Of a stretch of 64,000 nucleotides of DNA, positions 39,144 through 48,246 are shown piece after piece. A program made the translations under genes and the position numbers. Within the stretch, counting starts at the first letter, position 1; each line of letters begins with the position of its first letter. The stretch covers positions 1 through 64,000 of the forward strand of contig BPJP01000011.1 in the NCBI GenBank assembly GCA_026004675.1. The letters run 5' to 3'. The notes under the pieces are model-generated. The model saw only the letters and a program-made list of their open reading frames with translations, made no database searches and was not told where the DNA came from. This stretch comes from Gemmatales bacterium (GTDB taxonomy: Bacteria; Planctomycetota; Planctomycetia; Gemmatales; Gemmataceae).

Positions 39144-39765
39144 CTTCCGCGCCCTGGACCGACCGGTGAGCGATGCCAACTTGAAGTTCATGGCCATGCA
39201 ATCCACGCGGGCTGACATCACGCCGTGGAGTTTCGATAACGAATACTGGTACGGCGATTTCAGTGGCGACACGATCGGGATGCTACGTCGCGGCTACGAC
39301 TTCCATGTCCATTATGCCAATTTCGGCATTCGCAAAATCATGATGACATTGCCGGCCGGATTCCCCCATGCTCAAAGGGCAAAACCTTTCCTTATTCCCA
39401 ATGAGATTCATTTCATCCGAAACGAACGTGGCAAAGGCGGCATTTTGTGCCTCGAACCCCGTGCGGACCTGGTTCGCGCGAACGAATTGCCGTCTCCCTG
39501 GCAAATGATCGACCGTTTGCTGCCGCTGCGGCAGGAAATCTCCGCAGGCGACTTGAGGCCTCTTTTTTTGGCGCACCTCGCCACGGTTTTCGAACCAGAT
39601 GAGGCACTGGCGAAAAAACTTCCGGTTCCACCCGGTCTGAAGCGCTTGACGCGAGCCCAAAAAGCGCTGGTCGAGTTTTTCGGCGTGACCGACGAGCTGC
39701 TTGCCTGGGCAGCGGCCCGAAGTGCCTCGTTGCCAGCACCAAAGCGGAGTGAACAAAACAATTAG
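39121..39765 (+). CDS. Conserved hypothetical protein overlapping the CbiM-like gene
   Basis: I recognise the style of this 214-residue protein from conserved hypotheticals that begin 'F...A(L/I)DRP(L/V)...STRA.ITP.SF.N.Y.(W/Y)GDF.GD', but I know no assigned function. Visible landmarks are S-T-R-A-D-I-T-P-W-S-F, W-Y-G-D-F-S-G-D-T and Y-A-N-F-G-I-R-K-I-M-M-T-L-P. It is soluble, with no signal or membrane segment. It overlaps the CbiM-like gene by 23 bases, so translation is coupled. It converges with the next gene with three bases between stop codons. Confidence 0.7.
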   Translation: MSEFQVISFRALDRPVSDANLKFMAMQSTRADITPWSFDNEYWYGDFSGDTIGMLRRGYDFHVHYANFGIRKIMMTLPAGFPHAQRAKPFLIPNEIHFIRNERGKGGILCLEPRADLVRANELPSPWQMIDRLLPLRQEISAGDLRPLFLAHLATVFEPDEALAKKLPVPPGLKRLTRAQKALVEFFGVTDELLAWAAARSASLPAPKRSEQNN

Positions 39766-39768
39766 CGC

Positions 39769-40782
39769 CTACTGCTGCGATTCGACAATCGGAACGTAGG
39801 CGTTGCCGATGCGTTGGACGCGGAAACGGGTCTCTTTGATTTCGTGCTCTTTTCGGCCTCGGTAGGCGAGTTCCTTCCGCAGCAATTCTTCTTCCAGCTT
39901 TTGCGGGAAAAACGCCACGATGCGCGGCGGAATATGCCGCAAACCCAAGGCCCGCGCCAGGGACGCGACCGACTGAGGCCGATCGTCTACCCAAAAAATG
40001 CGGTCGGACAAAGTCTCGCTGATGTCCTCGATACGTCCCCTGGGAGGAGACTGGGTCAAGTCGCGGTAAACCCGAAAGCGGTTACCGGCTTCGGGGACGG
40101 CGATAATGGCCCCCAGATAGGCAAGCTGCCTTCGATAATCGTCACCGTCGCGGGTATTGAACATCATGACCCAGCGAAGGACGCGTTTCTGTCTGACATT
40201 CAGCGTTCCCTTTTGTTTGCCCGGGCCGGTCAAATCGCCTTCACCCGGACCTTTGCCTCGGTCTTTACCTCCCCCGCTGCCTGGACCGCCGCTGCCTTTG
40301 CCCGGTTGCACGCGGCTCAAAAGATCCCTGGCGCTTTGCCCCAAGCGGGTAATCTTTTCGACGTTTTCCCTGCTCGTTTCGTCGATAAAGCGAGCGTCAT
40401 CGGGCGTTTGCACGAATTCCTTCACGAAAGGTTTGGGAAGAGTAAGCTCGGGCAGCGGTTCGTCTTTTCTGTCCACTTGCTTGGGATCACCGACGTCTTC
40501 GACCCGAGGCAAATTGCCGGCCGCATTTCCGTCGCCTGTTGGATTCCCTCCGCCCCCGGCAATGACGATGGCATCCACAGGCAAAGGACGTTCCCGTTCG
40601 CTAAACCCCAATTTTGCCAAAATGTAGCCCATGCCGATGAGCAAGGCCAGGGCCAGTCCGTGCAGAACGAGAGACGATGTCGCCGACAGCGGAAACTCGT
40701 GGTTGGCGGAATAGCGTTGCCAGAACTTTTCTTCGGGAGGGATCAGCCCTCTTTGCTCCGCGGTTTCAAGTTGCTCGGTCAT
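39769..40782 (-). CDS. Hypothetical single-pass membrane protein with Gly-rich linker
   Basis: I do not recognise a named family. The 337-residue protein has one N-terminal transmembrane helix (L-V-L-H-G-L-A-L-A-L-L-I-G-M-G-Y-I-L). A proline/charged periplasmic stretch with a Gly/Lys-rich linker (G-S-G-G-P-G-S-G-G-G-K-D-R-G-K-G) follows, then a C-terminal globular region (K-R-V-L-R-W-V-M-M-F-N-T-R-D-G-D-D-Y). This layout is reminiscent of TonB-like or TolA-like proteins but lacks their C-terminal signatures. Similar proteins appear planctomycete-specific to me; that is an impression, not a search. Confidence 0.65.
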   Translation of the reverse strand: MTEQLETAEQRGLIPPEEKFWQRYSANHEFPLSATSSLVLHGLALALLIGMGYILAKLGFSERERPLPVDAIVIAGGGGNPTGDGNAAGNLPRVEDVGDPKQVDRKDEPLPELTLPKPFVKEFVQTPDDARFIDETSRENVEKITRLGQSARDLLSRVQPGKGSGGPGSGGGKDRGKGPGEGDLTGPGKQKGTLNVRQKRVLRWVMMFNTRDGDDYRRQLAYLGAIIAVPEAGNRFRVYRDLTQSPPRGRIEDISETLSDRIFWVDDRPQSVASLARALGLRHIPPRIVAFFPQKLEEELLRKELAYRGRKEHEIKETRFRVQRIGNAYVPIVESQQ

Positions 40783-41112
40783 CGGTACGCTCTCGCATGA
40801 AATGGAAGCTCTATCATTCCTGACGAATGACGATCCTTGCTGGATTGCCCTTTTCGAGCTTAGCTGGTCGTTCGGGAGGGATCAAGTCTGGCCAGCCGCC
40901 GCATGGGTGGCTTTTTACCGCGGAGGACAAGCTGAGAAGGGAATTACCACAGTACAATCAGGGGGCATTTCCGGACGCGTTTACAAAAGGAAGTGTTTCT
41001 CAATGTAGGCTCGCGACGGCCAGCTGGGCACCGGTAGTACCTGCTGGTGCGCGGCTAGGCGCGATAGGGATTTATTAGAAATAATTTAACCAATTTGTGT
41101 ATTTTGCCTCCA
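40783..41112. other. Intergenic region leading into the tandem repeat
   Basis: These 330 bases between the divergently arranged hypothetical and PSCyt1-WD40 genes have only short overlapping frames with no family-like sequence or ribosome site. I see no RNA gene. An AT-rich stretch at about 41070-41107 precedes the first repeat unit. Confidence 0.4.
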
Positions 41113-41530
41113 CCGTCAACTGACGGTGTTTTTCGGTGAGCGTCGCGGTGTCAGCACGACGAGCGGACCGTCAACTAACGGTGTTTTCGGTAAGCGTCGC
41201 GGTGTCAGCACGACGAACGGACCGTCAACTGACGGTGTTTTCGGTGAGCGTCGCGGTGTCAGCACGACGAGCGGACCGTCAACTAACGGTGTTTTTCGGT
41301 AAGCGTCGCGGTGTCAGCACGACAAGCGGACCGTCAACTGACGGTGTTTTCGGTGAGCGTCGCGGTGTCAGCACGACGAGCGGACCGTCAACTGACGGTG
41401 TTTTCGGTAAGCGTCGCGGTGTCAGCACGACGAGCGGACCGTCAACTGACGGTGTTTTTCGGTGAGCGTCGCCGTGTCAGGACGACGAGCGGACCGTCAA
41501 CTAACGGTGTTTTTCGGTGAGCGAGCACCG
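41113..41530. repeat. Tandem array of eight 54-55 bp units, each with a terminator-like hairpin
   Basis: Units begin at 41113, 41168, 41222, 41276, 41331, 41385, 41439 and 41494, and the last is incomplete. Each opens with (A)CCGTCAACT(G/A)ACGGT followed by four or five T, so ACCGT/ACGGT arms around a six-base loop plus a T tract look like a small intrinsic terminator. A second part, CGTCG...CGACG, forms another inverted repeat. Units differ at only a few positions (TGACGG versus TAACGG; GGTGAG versus GGTAAG; T4 versus T5). The T4/T5 difference explains the 54 versus 55 bp periods. The array sits ~170 bases upstream of the PSCyt1-WD40 gene. Confidence 0.95.
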
Positions 41531-41697
41531 TGTCGCTTTGGCAATCCAAAATCAGTTGGCAATCGTCTAGTAGAGAGGGAATACCACGCTGAACGTATGC
41601 GCTTAGCGATTGTACATTCGTGTTGCATGAACAGAAGACAGGCTGAATTCATGATGCCAGTATGCCGGTGATGTCTGGCATCGGGGAGATCGACACG

Positions 41698-44274
41698 ATG
41701 TCCAGGTTGATTGCGATCTTGAAGATTTCGTGCTGCGCTGTTTTTGTTTGCGCGGGTTCAAGCCGCTCTGCCGACAACGAACTGGCGAAACAAGCCGAGC
41801 GAGTGTTGAAAACGCATTGTTACCGATGCCACGGCAAAGAAGGGACGTCGAAAGGGGGACTGGATTTCATTCTCGACCGGGACAAGCTCGTCGCCCGCAA
41901 GCACATCGTGGCGGGCAAGCCGGAAGCATCGGCGATTTTCGTCCGAGTGCAGAAGGAGGAGATGCCGCCGAGGAAAGTGGCGAAGCGTCCCACGCCAGCG
42001 GAACTCGACGTGTTGCGAAGGTGGATCGCAGCGGGAGCACCGTCGCCGTCGGCTCCCGTTGCCAATCGGCGATTCCTCTCCGAAATCGACATTGTGTATC
42101 TCATCGCTGCAGATTTGCGCAAGGTTCCCGAACGGCATCGCAAGTTCATGCGTTATCTGACGCTGGCGAATCTTTACAACGCTGGATTGCCCGAAAAAGA
42201 GCTGGATGTCTACCGCCAGGCGATTTCCAAACTGGTCAACAGTTTGTCCTGGCACCCGCGGATTACCATCCCGAAAGCGATCGATAAGGAGCGAACGGTT
42301 TTCCGTATCGACCTGCGTGACTACCAATGGACGGAAGAAACATGGACGCGAATTTTGATTTTTTACCCGCACTATTTGCCGCAACAGGGGCGAGCGGCCA
42401 GGTGGATAGCGACAGCGACTGGCACCGGCTTGCCATATATCCGGGCCGATTGGTTTGTTGCGACGGCGTCGCAACCACCGCTTTACCACGACATCCTGCA
42501 ATTGCCGCTTACGGAACGAGACCTGGAGCGCAGCCTTCGCGTCGATGCTGTCAAGAACATTCGTGAAGAATCGGTGGTCCGCGCTGGTTTCAACAACTCC
42601 GGGATTGCCAGGAACAACCGCATTCTCGAACGGCACGATGCCGCCTATGGAGCGTACTGGCGCAGCTACGACTTCGCCGAGACCATCGAAGAACAGAACA
42701 TCTTCGAGAGGCCGCTCGGTCCCGAACCTGGCAAAGTCCGCTTTGTCCATTCCGGCGGGGAACTGATTTTCAATTTGCCCAACGGATTGCAGGGTTATCT
42801 GATCGTCGACGGCAATGGCCGGCGACTCGATCGCGCTCCGATCGAAATCGTCAGTGATCCGAAACGTCCCGATAAGCTGGTGACAAACGGAATTTCCTGC
42901 ATGTCGTGCCACGTTCGCGGCTTGCATCCCAAGACGGATCAGGTCCGCGCCCACGTTTTGAAAAATCCGGCGGCATTTTCGAAAGAAGACATCGAAACTG
43001 TCAAAGGTCTTTATCCACCGGCGGAGAAGTTCAAGAAGCTGATGGATGAGGATATCGACCGGTTCGTAAGCGCTTTGAAAAAAGCTGGTGTGGAGGTGGA
43101 ACCCGAGCCGGTGTTGGCCTTGACATTGCGTTACGAGGGGGAACTCGATTTGGCTCTGGCCGCGGCCGAACTCGGCTTTACCCCGGCCGATTTCCAAGCC
43201 CGCTTGAAACAGTCGAAGTATTTGGCTCGGGTTTTGGGTGCCGTCAACGCCGGCGGCGGCACGGTCCGTCGAGAAGCTTTTCTCAACGTTCTGCCCGACA
43301 TCGTGCGCGAATTCGGGCTGGGCGATGGCCTTAGACCTTATCCGTTTTTGACCGGTTCGATTCCCGAGCCTGTTTCGCCGAACGACCGGCCTTTCGCGGG
43401 GCATCGCGGTCACATTCTCTGCGTCGATTTTTCGAGTGATGGTCGCTGGGCAGCCAGCGGCAGCGAAGACCATAGCGTGCGCATTTGGGATGTGACGAGC
43501 GGACGAGAAGTCCGGCCCATTGCCGGCCACCGCGAAGAAGTCCTGGCGGTAGCCTTCTCCAAAGACAACCGTTATCTGCTTACTGGCAGTGCCGACCGCA
43601 CCATGCGAATGTGGAGCACGGCCAGCGGACGAGAGGTGCAACGATTTGTTGGTCATACCGAGCGCGTCAGTGCCGTCGCTTTTTCCCCCGATGGTCGATA
43701 CGCGGTTTCCGGCAGCTGGGATCAAGCCGTCAGCATTTGGGATGTCAAGACCGGCAAGGAACTTCATCGTCTGAACGGGCATACCAGCTATGTCAGTTGT
43801 GTCGCGTTTTCGCCCGACGGCAAATACGTCGCCTCGGGAGGCTATGATTACGCCATTCGCTTGTGGGACGCCCAGTCTGGCAAACTGGTCCGCGAGTTCA
43901 AGGGACATTCGAGCGAAGTTTACGCTGTGGCATTTTCACCCGACAGCCGACGCCTGGCCTCCGGCGGCAATGACAGAACGGTTCGCATTTGGAACGTCAA
44001 CACCGGTAAGTTGTGGAAAACTCTGACCGGCCACAAGCACGCCGTCATTCGGGTGGCCTTTTCCGACGACGGCCAGCGCCTGTTTAGCGGCAGCATTCAG
44101 TATCAGGCCGGCGAAAATTCGATCCGTATTTGGGAAGCCAATACCGGGCGAATGCTTTACAGTTTTGGCAATCGATCCGATTCCATATGGTGTCTGGCTT
44201 TTTCTCGCGATGGGCGGCGAACACTGGCCGGTACTTCCGACAAAACCTTACGGCTTTGGGAACTGCCAAAATAG
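41698..44274 (+). CDS. PSCyt1 cytochrome-type protein with C-terminal WD40 propeller
   Basis: The ATG at 41698 follows GGGGAGA and gives 858 residues with a signal peptide (A-V-F-V-C-A-G-S-S-R-S-A). Two haem-binding motifs are visible: C-Y-R-C-H-G-K-E-G near residue 40 and C-M-S-C-H-V-R-G near residue 405. From about residue 570 there are seven WD40 repeats of the form G-H-x-x-x-V-x-x-V-A-F-S-P-D-G-x-x-x-x-S-G-S-x-D-x-x-V-R-I-W-D, enough for one closed propeller. The propeller probably mediates protein contact in the periplasm while the N-terminal part carries c-type haem. The eight-unit repeat array lies directly upstream. Confidence 0.9.
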   Translation: MSRLIAILKISCCAVFVCAGSSRSADNELAKQAERVLKTHCYRCHGKEGTSKGGLDFILDRDKLVARKHIVAGKPEASAIFVRVQKEEMPPRKVAKRPTPAELDVLRRWIAAGAPSPSAPVANRRFLSEIDIVYLIAADLRKVPERHRKFMRYLTLANLYNAGLPEKELDVYRQAISKLVNSLSWHPRITIPKAIDKERTVFRIDLRDYQWTEETWTRILIFYPHYLPQQGRAARWIATATGTGLPYIRADWFVATASQPPLYHDILQLPLTERDLERSLRVDAVKNIREESVVRAGFNNSGIARNNRILERHDAAYGAYWRSYDFAETIEEQNIFERPLGPEPGKVRFVHSGGELIFNLPNGLQGYLIVDGNGRRLDRAPIEIVSDPKRPDKLVTNGISCMSCHVRGLHPKTDQVRAHVLKNPAAFSKEDIETVKGLYPPAEKFKKLMDEDIDRFVSALKKAGVEVEPEPVLALTLRYEGELDLALAAAELGFTPADFQARLKQSKYLARVLGAVNAGGGTVRREAFLNVLPDIVREFGLGDGLRPYPFLTGSIPEPVSPNDRPFAGHRGHILCVDFSSDGRWAASGSEDHSVRIWDVTSGREVRPIAGHREEVLAVAFSKDNRYLLTGSADRTMRMWSTASGREVQRFVGHTERVSAVAFSPDGRYAVSGSWDQAVSIWDVKTGKELHRLNGHTSYVSCVAFSPDGKYVASGGYDYAIRLWDAQSGKLVREFKGHSSEVYAVAFSPDSRRLASGGNDRTVRIWNVNTGKLWKTLTGHKHAVIRVAFSDDGQRLFSGSIQYQAGENSIRIWEANTGRMLYSFGNRSDSIWCLAFSRDGRRTLAGTSDKTLRLWELPK

Positions 44275-44495
44275 CCAATCGAAGATGAACCCCGTCGTAA
44301 TGCGCAAGGGAGCCTTCTGGCCCAAAAATATGAACAGATGTTTCGATCTGGCGTTGTCATCGGGCTTGATCCTGGTTAAAATTTGACAGACAATAGTGCT
44401 CGCCACACAGAGAATGCCGATGCAACGCTGCTCTTAAAGGTCAGAGACGACCGGCTGCGAAGCGGATTCGCGGTTTTGGCTCATGGAGGAAAGGG

Positions 44496-45188
44496 ATGGC
44501 GAGCTATCTTGGTCACCTTTCGTTTTCGTCGGCGCTGGGTGCTGCATACGGCAGTGTGGCCGTCTTCGCCTGGAATCTCGACTGGGGGCCGGTATTTCTG
44601 GGAGCCGGCTTGACGACAATCGGTGGTCTGCTTCCGGATCTGGACAGCGAAAGCGGCGTGCCAGTCCGGGAGTTATTCTCATTGGCGGCGGTTGTCGGTC
44701 CCGTTTTGTTGTTGCACCGCCTGGTCGATATGGGCCTGTCCATGGAAGAGATTCTCGTCGTCCTTGGGGGTGCCTACCTGCTGATCCGCTATGGCTTGTC
44801 CCGGATTTTCAAGAAAATCACAGTCCATCGCGGCATCTTTCACAGTATCCCGGCTATGCTCATTGCCGGGCTGGCTGTTTTCCACCTTTATCGGAGTCCA
44901 AATCTTGGCTTGCGGATCTATCTGGCCTTGGGAACGATGCTTGGATTCCTTTCGCATCTGATTCTGGACGAGCTATGCAGTGTTGGTTTTTCCGGGTTGA
45001 AACTCCGCCTCAACAAATACGCTGGCAGTGCCCTCAAGTTTTTCTCTCCATCGTGGCCGGTGAACGTGGTGACCTACACCTTGTTGATTGCGCTAGCGTG
45101 GCTGGCCATTCAGGAAACCGGCGACCTCAATCTGGAGAATGCGAACTTTCCCGACCTGATCATGAATGTCCCGTCTCGTACGAAGTGA
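44496..45188 (+). CDS. YdjM-type (DUF457) membrane-bound metal-dependent hydrolase
   Basis: This 230-residue membrane protein has four to six hydrophobic helices. It carries the family motifs L-P-D-L-D-S-E-S-G near residue 50, V-H-R-G-I-F-H-S near residue 112 and F-L-S-H-L-I-L-D-E-L near residue 155, a set of Asp/His residues expected to bind metal as in the YdjM/DUF457 family. The reaction catalysed by this family is not established. The start is preceded by GGAGGAAAGGG. It stands alone between two gaps of about 220-260 bases. Confidence 0.85.
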   Translation: MASYLGHLSFSSALGAAYGSVAVFAWNLDWGPVFLGAGLTTIGGLLPDLDSESGVPVRELFSLAAVVGPVLLLHRLVDMGLSMEEILVVLGGAYLLIRYGLSRIFKKITVHRGIFHSIPAMLIAGLAVFHLYRSPNLGLRIYLALGTMLGFLSHLILDELCSVGFSGLKLRLNKYAGSALKFFSPSWPVNVVTYTLLIALAWLAIQETGDLNLENANFPDLIMNVPSRTK

Positions 45189-45445
45189 TTGGCGCAACAT
45201 AATATCAACTCTTACCTTAGGTTTTTTGTACTCCAGGTCGGCACCCTCTGCTCAATCCGAACAACCGCAACAAGAGGAGCGCAATCCGTCCGCAGCCGGT
45301 ACCGAATCGGGATTTCTATTTTGTATGCGGATGCGTTTATGTATAACGTAAATTGAGTAGACTGCTAAAACTGGGCAATTTTGCCAGCGCGGCCCACGAT
45401 CGTTTCATCCCAGGCAGCGGTTCGCTCCTGCTGCGAACAGAGTGA

Positions 45446-46741
45446 ATGCCGATGCGCCGAACTGTCGTGACCGGGGTCGGAGTAGTAGCCCCCAATGGCA
45501 TCGGCAAGGAAGCTTTTTGGACTGCCTGCGTCAACGGGCAGAGCGGAGTTCGTCCAATCGAGTGTTTTGATGCGTCCGCCCATCCCGTCAAAGTGGCAGG
45601 CGAGATTCGTCATTTGGACGTGACGCCATTCGTGCCGGCGGAGCATCGCAAGAACATCAAGATCATGAGCCGAGCCATGCGCTTTGCCGTGGCGGCAGCT
45701 GGTCTGGCGGTGCAAGACAGTGGTCTGGAACTGGACAAAGAATGTCCCGACACAATTGGCGTCGTCATGGGAACCGGGATGGTGCCGGTCGATCTTCCCG
45801 AGCTGATGCCAAGCCTGCTGGCATCGTGCGATGAAAACGGTCAGCTGCGGACGCAACGTCTTGGCGAACGAGGCAGTGAAGCGTTGTTTCCGCTATGGAT
45901 TCTGAAACACTTGCCGAACATGGTGGCAGCGCACATTTCATTGACCTTGAACGCAACCGGTCCGAATAGCACCATAACGACCGCCTGCTCGGCCGGGACG
46001 CAAGCCGTTGGCGAGGCGTTTCGGCTTATTGCTCGTGGTGACGCTGACATCGTATTGGCGGGCGGAGCCGACAGCCGACTCGATCCACTCTTGCTTTTAG
46101 CCTATGCCTCACTCGGAGCATTGAGCCGAGGAAAGCGACCCCCCGCAGAGCTATCCCGCCCGTTCGATGCAGAGCGCGACGGTTTTGTCCTGGGGGAAGG
46201 AGCAGGAGTTCTTGTTCTCGAGGAAGCCGAACGCGCCAAGAAGCGTGGTGCCAGAATCTATGCGGAAGTTCTCGGAATGGGCAGCAGTTTCGATGCCTAC
46301 GGGGTGACCAAGCCGGATCCCGACGCGAGAGGCGCCGCCCGGGCGATCCAATGGGCTCTCCGCGAGGCTCGCGTCGATCCGAAGGATGTTGATTACATCA
46401 ACGCGCACGGCACAAGTACCAGACTGAATGATCTCATGGAAACGACAGCGGTGAAACGAGTCTTTGGTGAAAAAGCACGGAAGCTCCCGCTGTCGTCGAT
46501 CAAATCGATGGTTGGGCACTTGATCGGAGCTGCCGGTGCTGTCGAAGCGGCGTGCCTGGCTTTGACGCTGCATGAAGGGATTTTGCCTCCGACCATCAAC
46601 CAAACCCATCCCGACCCGCAGTGCGATCTGGACTATGTCCCGAACTCGGCACGGGAAGTAAAAGTCAAGACGGCGCTGTCGACCAGTTTCGGATTTGGCG
46701 GCCAAAATGCCGCCTTGGTCATGCGCCGTTTCTCTGGCTGA
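45446..46741 (+). CDS. fabF: 3-oxoacyl-[acyl-carrier-protein] synthase II (FabF-type)
   Basis: This condensing enzyme elongates acyl chains in fatty-acid or polyketide synthesis. The 431-residue sequence has the nucleophile in T-T-A-C-S-A-G-T-Q, the catalytic His in N-A-H-G-T-S-T, the second His in K-S-M-V-G-H-L-I-G-A-A-G and the C-terminal G-F-G-G-Q-N-A. No acyl carrier protein or other fab gene is adjacent, so it could be a specialised KAS rather than the housekeeping FabF. An in-frame ATG two codons downstream is an alternative start. Confidence 0.92.
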   Translation: MPMRRTVVTGVGVVAPNGIGKEAFWTACVNGQSGVRPIECFDASAHPVKVAGEIRHLDVTPFVPAEHRKNIKIMSRAMRFAVAAAGLAVQDSGLELDKECPDTIGVVMGTGMVPVDLPELMPSLLASCDENGQLRTQRLGERGSEALFPLWILKHLPNMVAAHISLTLNATGPNSTITTACSAGTQAVGEAFRLIARGDADIVLAGGADSRLDPLLLLAYASLGALSRGKRPPAELSRPFDAERDGFVLGEGAGVLVLEEAERAKKRGARIYAEVLGMGSSFDAYGVTKPDPDARGAARAIQWALREARVDPKDVDYINAHGTSTRLNDLMETTAVKRVFGEKARKLPLSSIKSMVGHLIGAAGAVEAACLALTLHEGILPPTINQTHPDPQCDLDYVPNSAREVKVKTALSTSFGFGGQNAALVMRRFSG

Positions 46742-46967
46742 ACCGCCGTGAATTCAGTCAAGGTGCGAAGGGAGCACATGATGTTTGTGCCGTATTCGCG
46801 CTAGCACATGCCGGCCAGCCTTAGGGGTTGGCCAACCACGGTCTTTCATCCGCTGGCACGCACTTCAATAGGTTGCGACCACGAGGGTTTGCAGTGGAAC
46901 CGGAAATACGTTAAAGTGCGTGCATCGCGTCGTCACATCAGGGTCACGTTTTTTTCGGAGGATGACT

Positions 46968-47375
46968 ATGCGCTTACTCATGGGGCTGGGATGCGCGAGC
47001 ATTGTGTGCCTGTTTCTGGCAGGTGAAGCGGCAGCACAGTCAGGAACTCGGTATATTCCCCCGCCACCGCCGCAAACCAAAGGCGAAGCACCTGCTTACC
47101 TGACCATTCGCGTGCCTGCCGATGCGAAGCTCTGGATCGATTCGGCGCCAACACGCCAGACAGGAACACACCGCCGGTTCGTAACGCCGCCGCTGTCAAC
47201 TTCCTACCGTTACAGCTATCGGGTGAAAGCGACCTGGAAAGCGAACGGCAAGGAAGTGACGCGCGAAAAGAAAGTCTACGTCCAAGGAGGGCAGCGCGTC
47301 TTCGTCGATATGCTCCGAGAACCGCTCAAGCAACCGCCAGAAAAGACGTCATCAAAGGAAAAGCCGAAAGGCTGA
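46968..47375 (+). CDS. TIGR03000 domain secreted protein
   Basis: The second of two nearby ATGs (46968) is preferred because GGAGG lies six bases upstream; the first ATG directly abuts that site. A signal peptide (L-F-L-A-G-E-A-A-A-Q) precedes a Pro-rich spacer (Y-I-P-P-P-P-P-Q). The TIGR03000 domain begins A-Y-L-T-I-R-V-P-A-D-A-K-L-W-I-D and includes T-P-P-L-S-T-S-Y-R-Y-S-Y. This small beta domain is almost confined to planctomycetes and has no known function. A strong terminator follows the gene. Confidence 0.88.
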   Translation: MRLLMGLGCASIVCLFLAGEAAAQSGTRYIPPPPPQTKGEAPAYLTIRVPADAKLWIDSAPTRQTGTHRRFVTPPLSTSYRYSYRVKATWKANGKEVTREKKVYVQGGQRVFVDMLREPLKQPPEKTSSKEKPKG

Positions 47376-47410
47376 TGCGATCAACTCGTCGTGTCTGTTT
47401 CGTTGGAAAT

Positions 47411-47468
47411 AAACCCGTTTCGACCGCCAGTACCTTGTGCTGAAGGCGGGAGGGGAAACGGGTTTTTT
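47411..47468 (+). terminator. Intrinsic terminator after the TIGR03000 gene
   Basis: AAACCCGTTTC (47411-47421) pairs with GAAACGGGTTT (47455-47465), and CCGCC/GGCGG adds an inner stem. The right arm runs directly into a T tract of six. This is a textbook rho-independent terminator 36 bases past the TIGR03000 stop codon, ahead of the mcsA genes. Confidence 0.85.
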
Positions 47469-47599
47469 CGTTACTGCTGCCGGTTTCCAGAAAAGGTGCC
47501 TGAATCTGTCCAGCAGCGCGGCCGTTGGTCTTCTTGACAGGTAAAGTGCCCCTGTTAGAATGAAGTCGGAAATGGCCCATCCATCCTGGAGTCCCCACG

Positions 47600-48076
47600 A
47601 TGAAGTGCCAAAAGTGTCCGAAACCTGCCACTCTTCACATTACGGAAGTGATCAGCGAAGAGCAGTTTGAAGAGTTGCACTTGTGTGAAGAGTGTGCCAA
47701 TAAATACTTGTATGATCCGCAACCGAAGCCGCAAAAGGGGATCGAATTCGGCATCGAGGAAGCGGACGAGGCTAGCGCGTTGAATCAACGCGCCTGCCCG
47801 TCGTGCGGAATTCGTTTCATCGAGTTTCGCAACACCGGACGGCTCGGCTGTCCCAACGACTACCAGGAGTTTCACGAGGAGCTGTTGCCTCTTCTTGAAA
47901 ATATACACGGTGAAACACAACATTGCGGCAAGACTCCTCGACGCTATCCGCAAACGAAAAAAACGCAAAACGAATTGATCGAATTGCGCAAGCAGCTGCA
48001 ACAGGCGGTCACCCGCGAAGCTTATGAAGAAGCAGCCCGGTTGCGCGACCGCATTCGGCAACTGGAAGAAACGTGA
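47600..48076 (+). CDS. mcsA: McsA-like zinc-finger/UVR-motif protein, first copy
   Basis: This 158-residue protein activates the McsB arginine kinase in Gram-positive bacteria. It has paired treble-clef zinc motifs (C-Q-K-C ... C-E-E-C, then C-P-S-C ... C-P-N-D) and a C-terminal UVR motif (L-R-K-Q-L-Q-Q-A-V ... Y-E-E-A-A-R-L-R-D-R-I). In this copy the last zinc position reads C-P-N-D, as in other McsA proteins. It lies 170 bases ahead of a second copy. Confidence 0.85.
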   Translation: MKCQKCPKPATLHITEVISEEQFEELHLCEECANKYLYDPQPKPQKGIEFGIEEADEASALNQRACPSCGIRFIEFRNTGRLGCPNDYQEFHEELLPLLENIHGETQHCGKTPRRYPQTKKTQNELIELRKQLQQAVTREAYEEAARLRDRIRQLEET

Positions 48077-48246
48077 TCGCTGTGAGGGTGCCGTTTTTCG
48101 TTTACTTTCCCATTAGCTCCAGGTACCACCGATTCCTGCGCGCTCCATAACGTGCGATCGGTCTCAAAAGGGAACAGAGGGACTATGTCGTCGTTGCTGC
48201 GAACAACCCGGCGCGTCCTTCGTGGTAGTTCAAGGAGGAACCGACC

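Noticed and set aside
41113..41530. CRISPR array
   Set aside because: Period and count could suggest one, but the whole 54-55 bp unit is conserved with no variable spacers; it is a simple tandem repeat.
41136..41671. Repeat-encoded proteins (several overlapping frames with recurrent S-V-A-V-S-A-R-R-A-D-R)
   Set aside because: The open frames arise from repeat periodicity in more than one frame, the period alternates between 54 and 55 bp, and there is no ribosome site.
41758..43908. 716-residue open frame on the minus strand
   Set aside because: It is antisense to the PSCyt1-WD40 gene and has no family motifs; long antisense frames are common in this codon usage.
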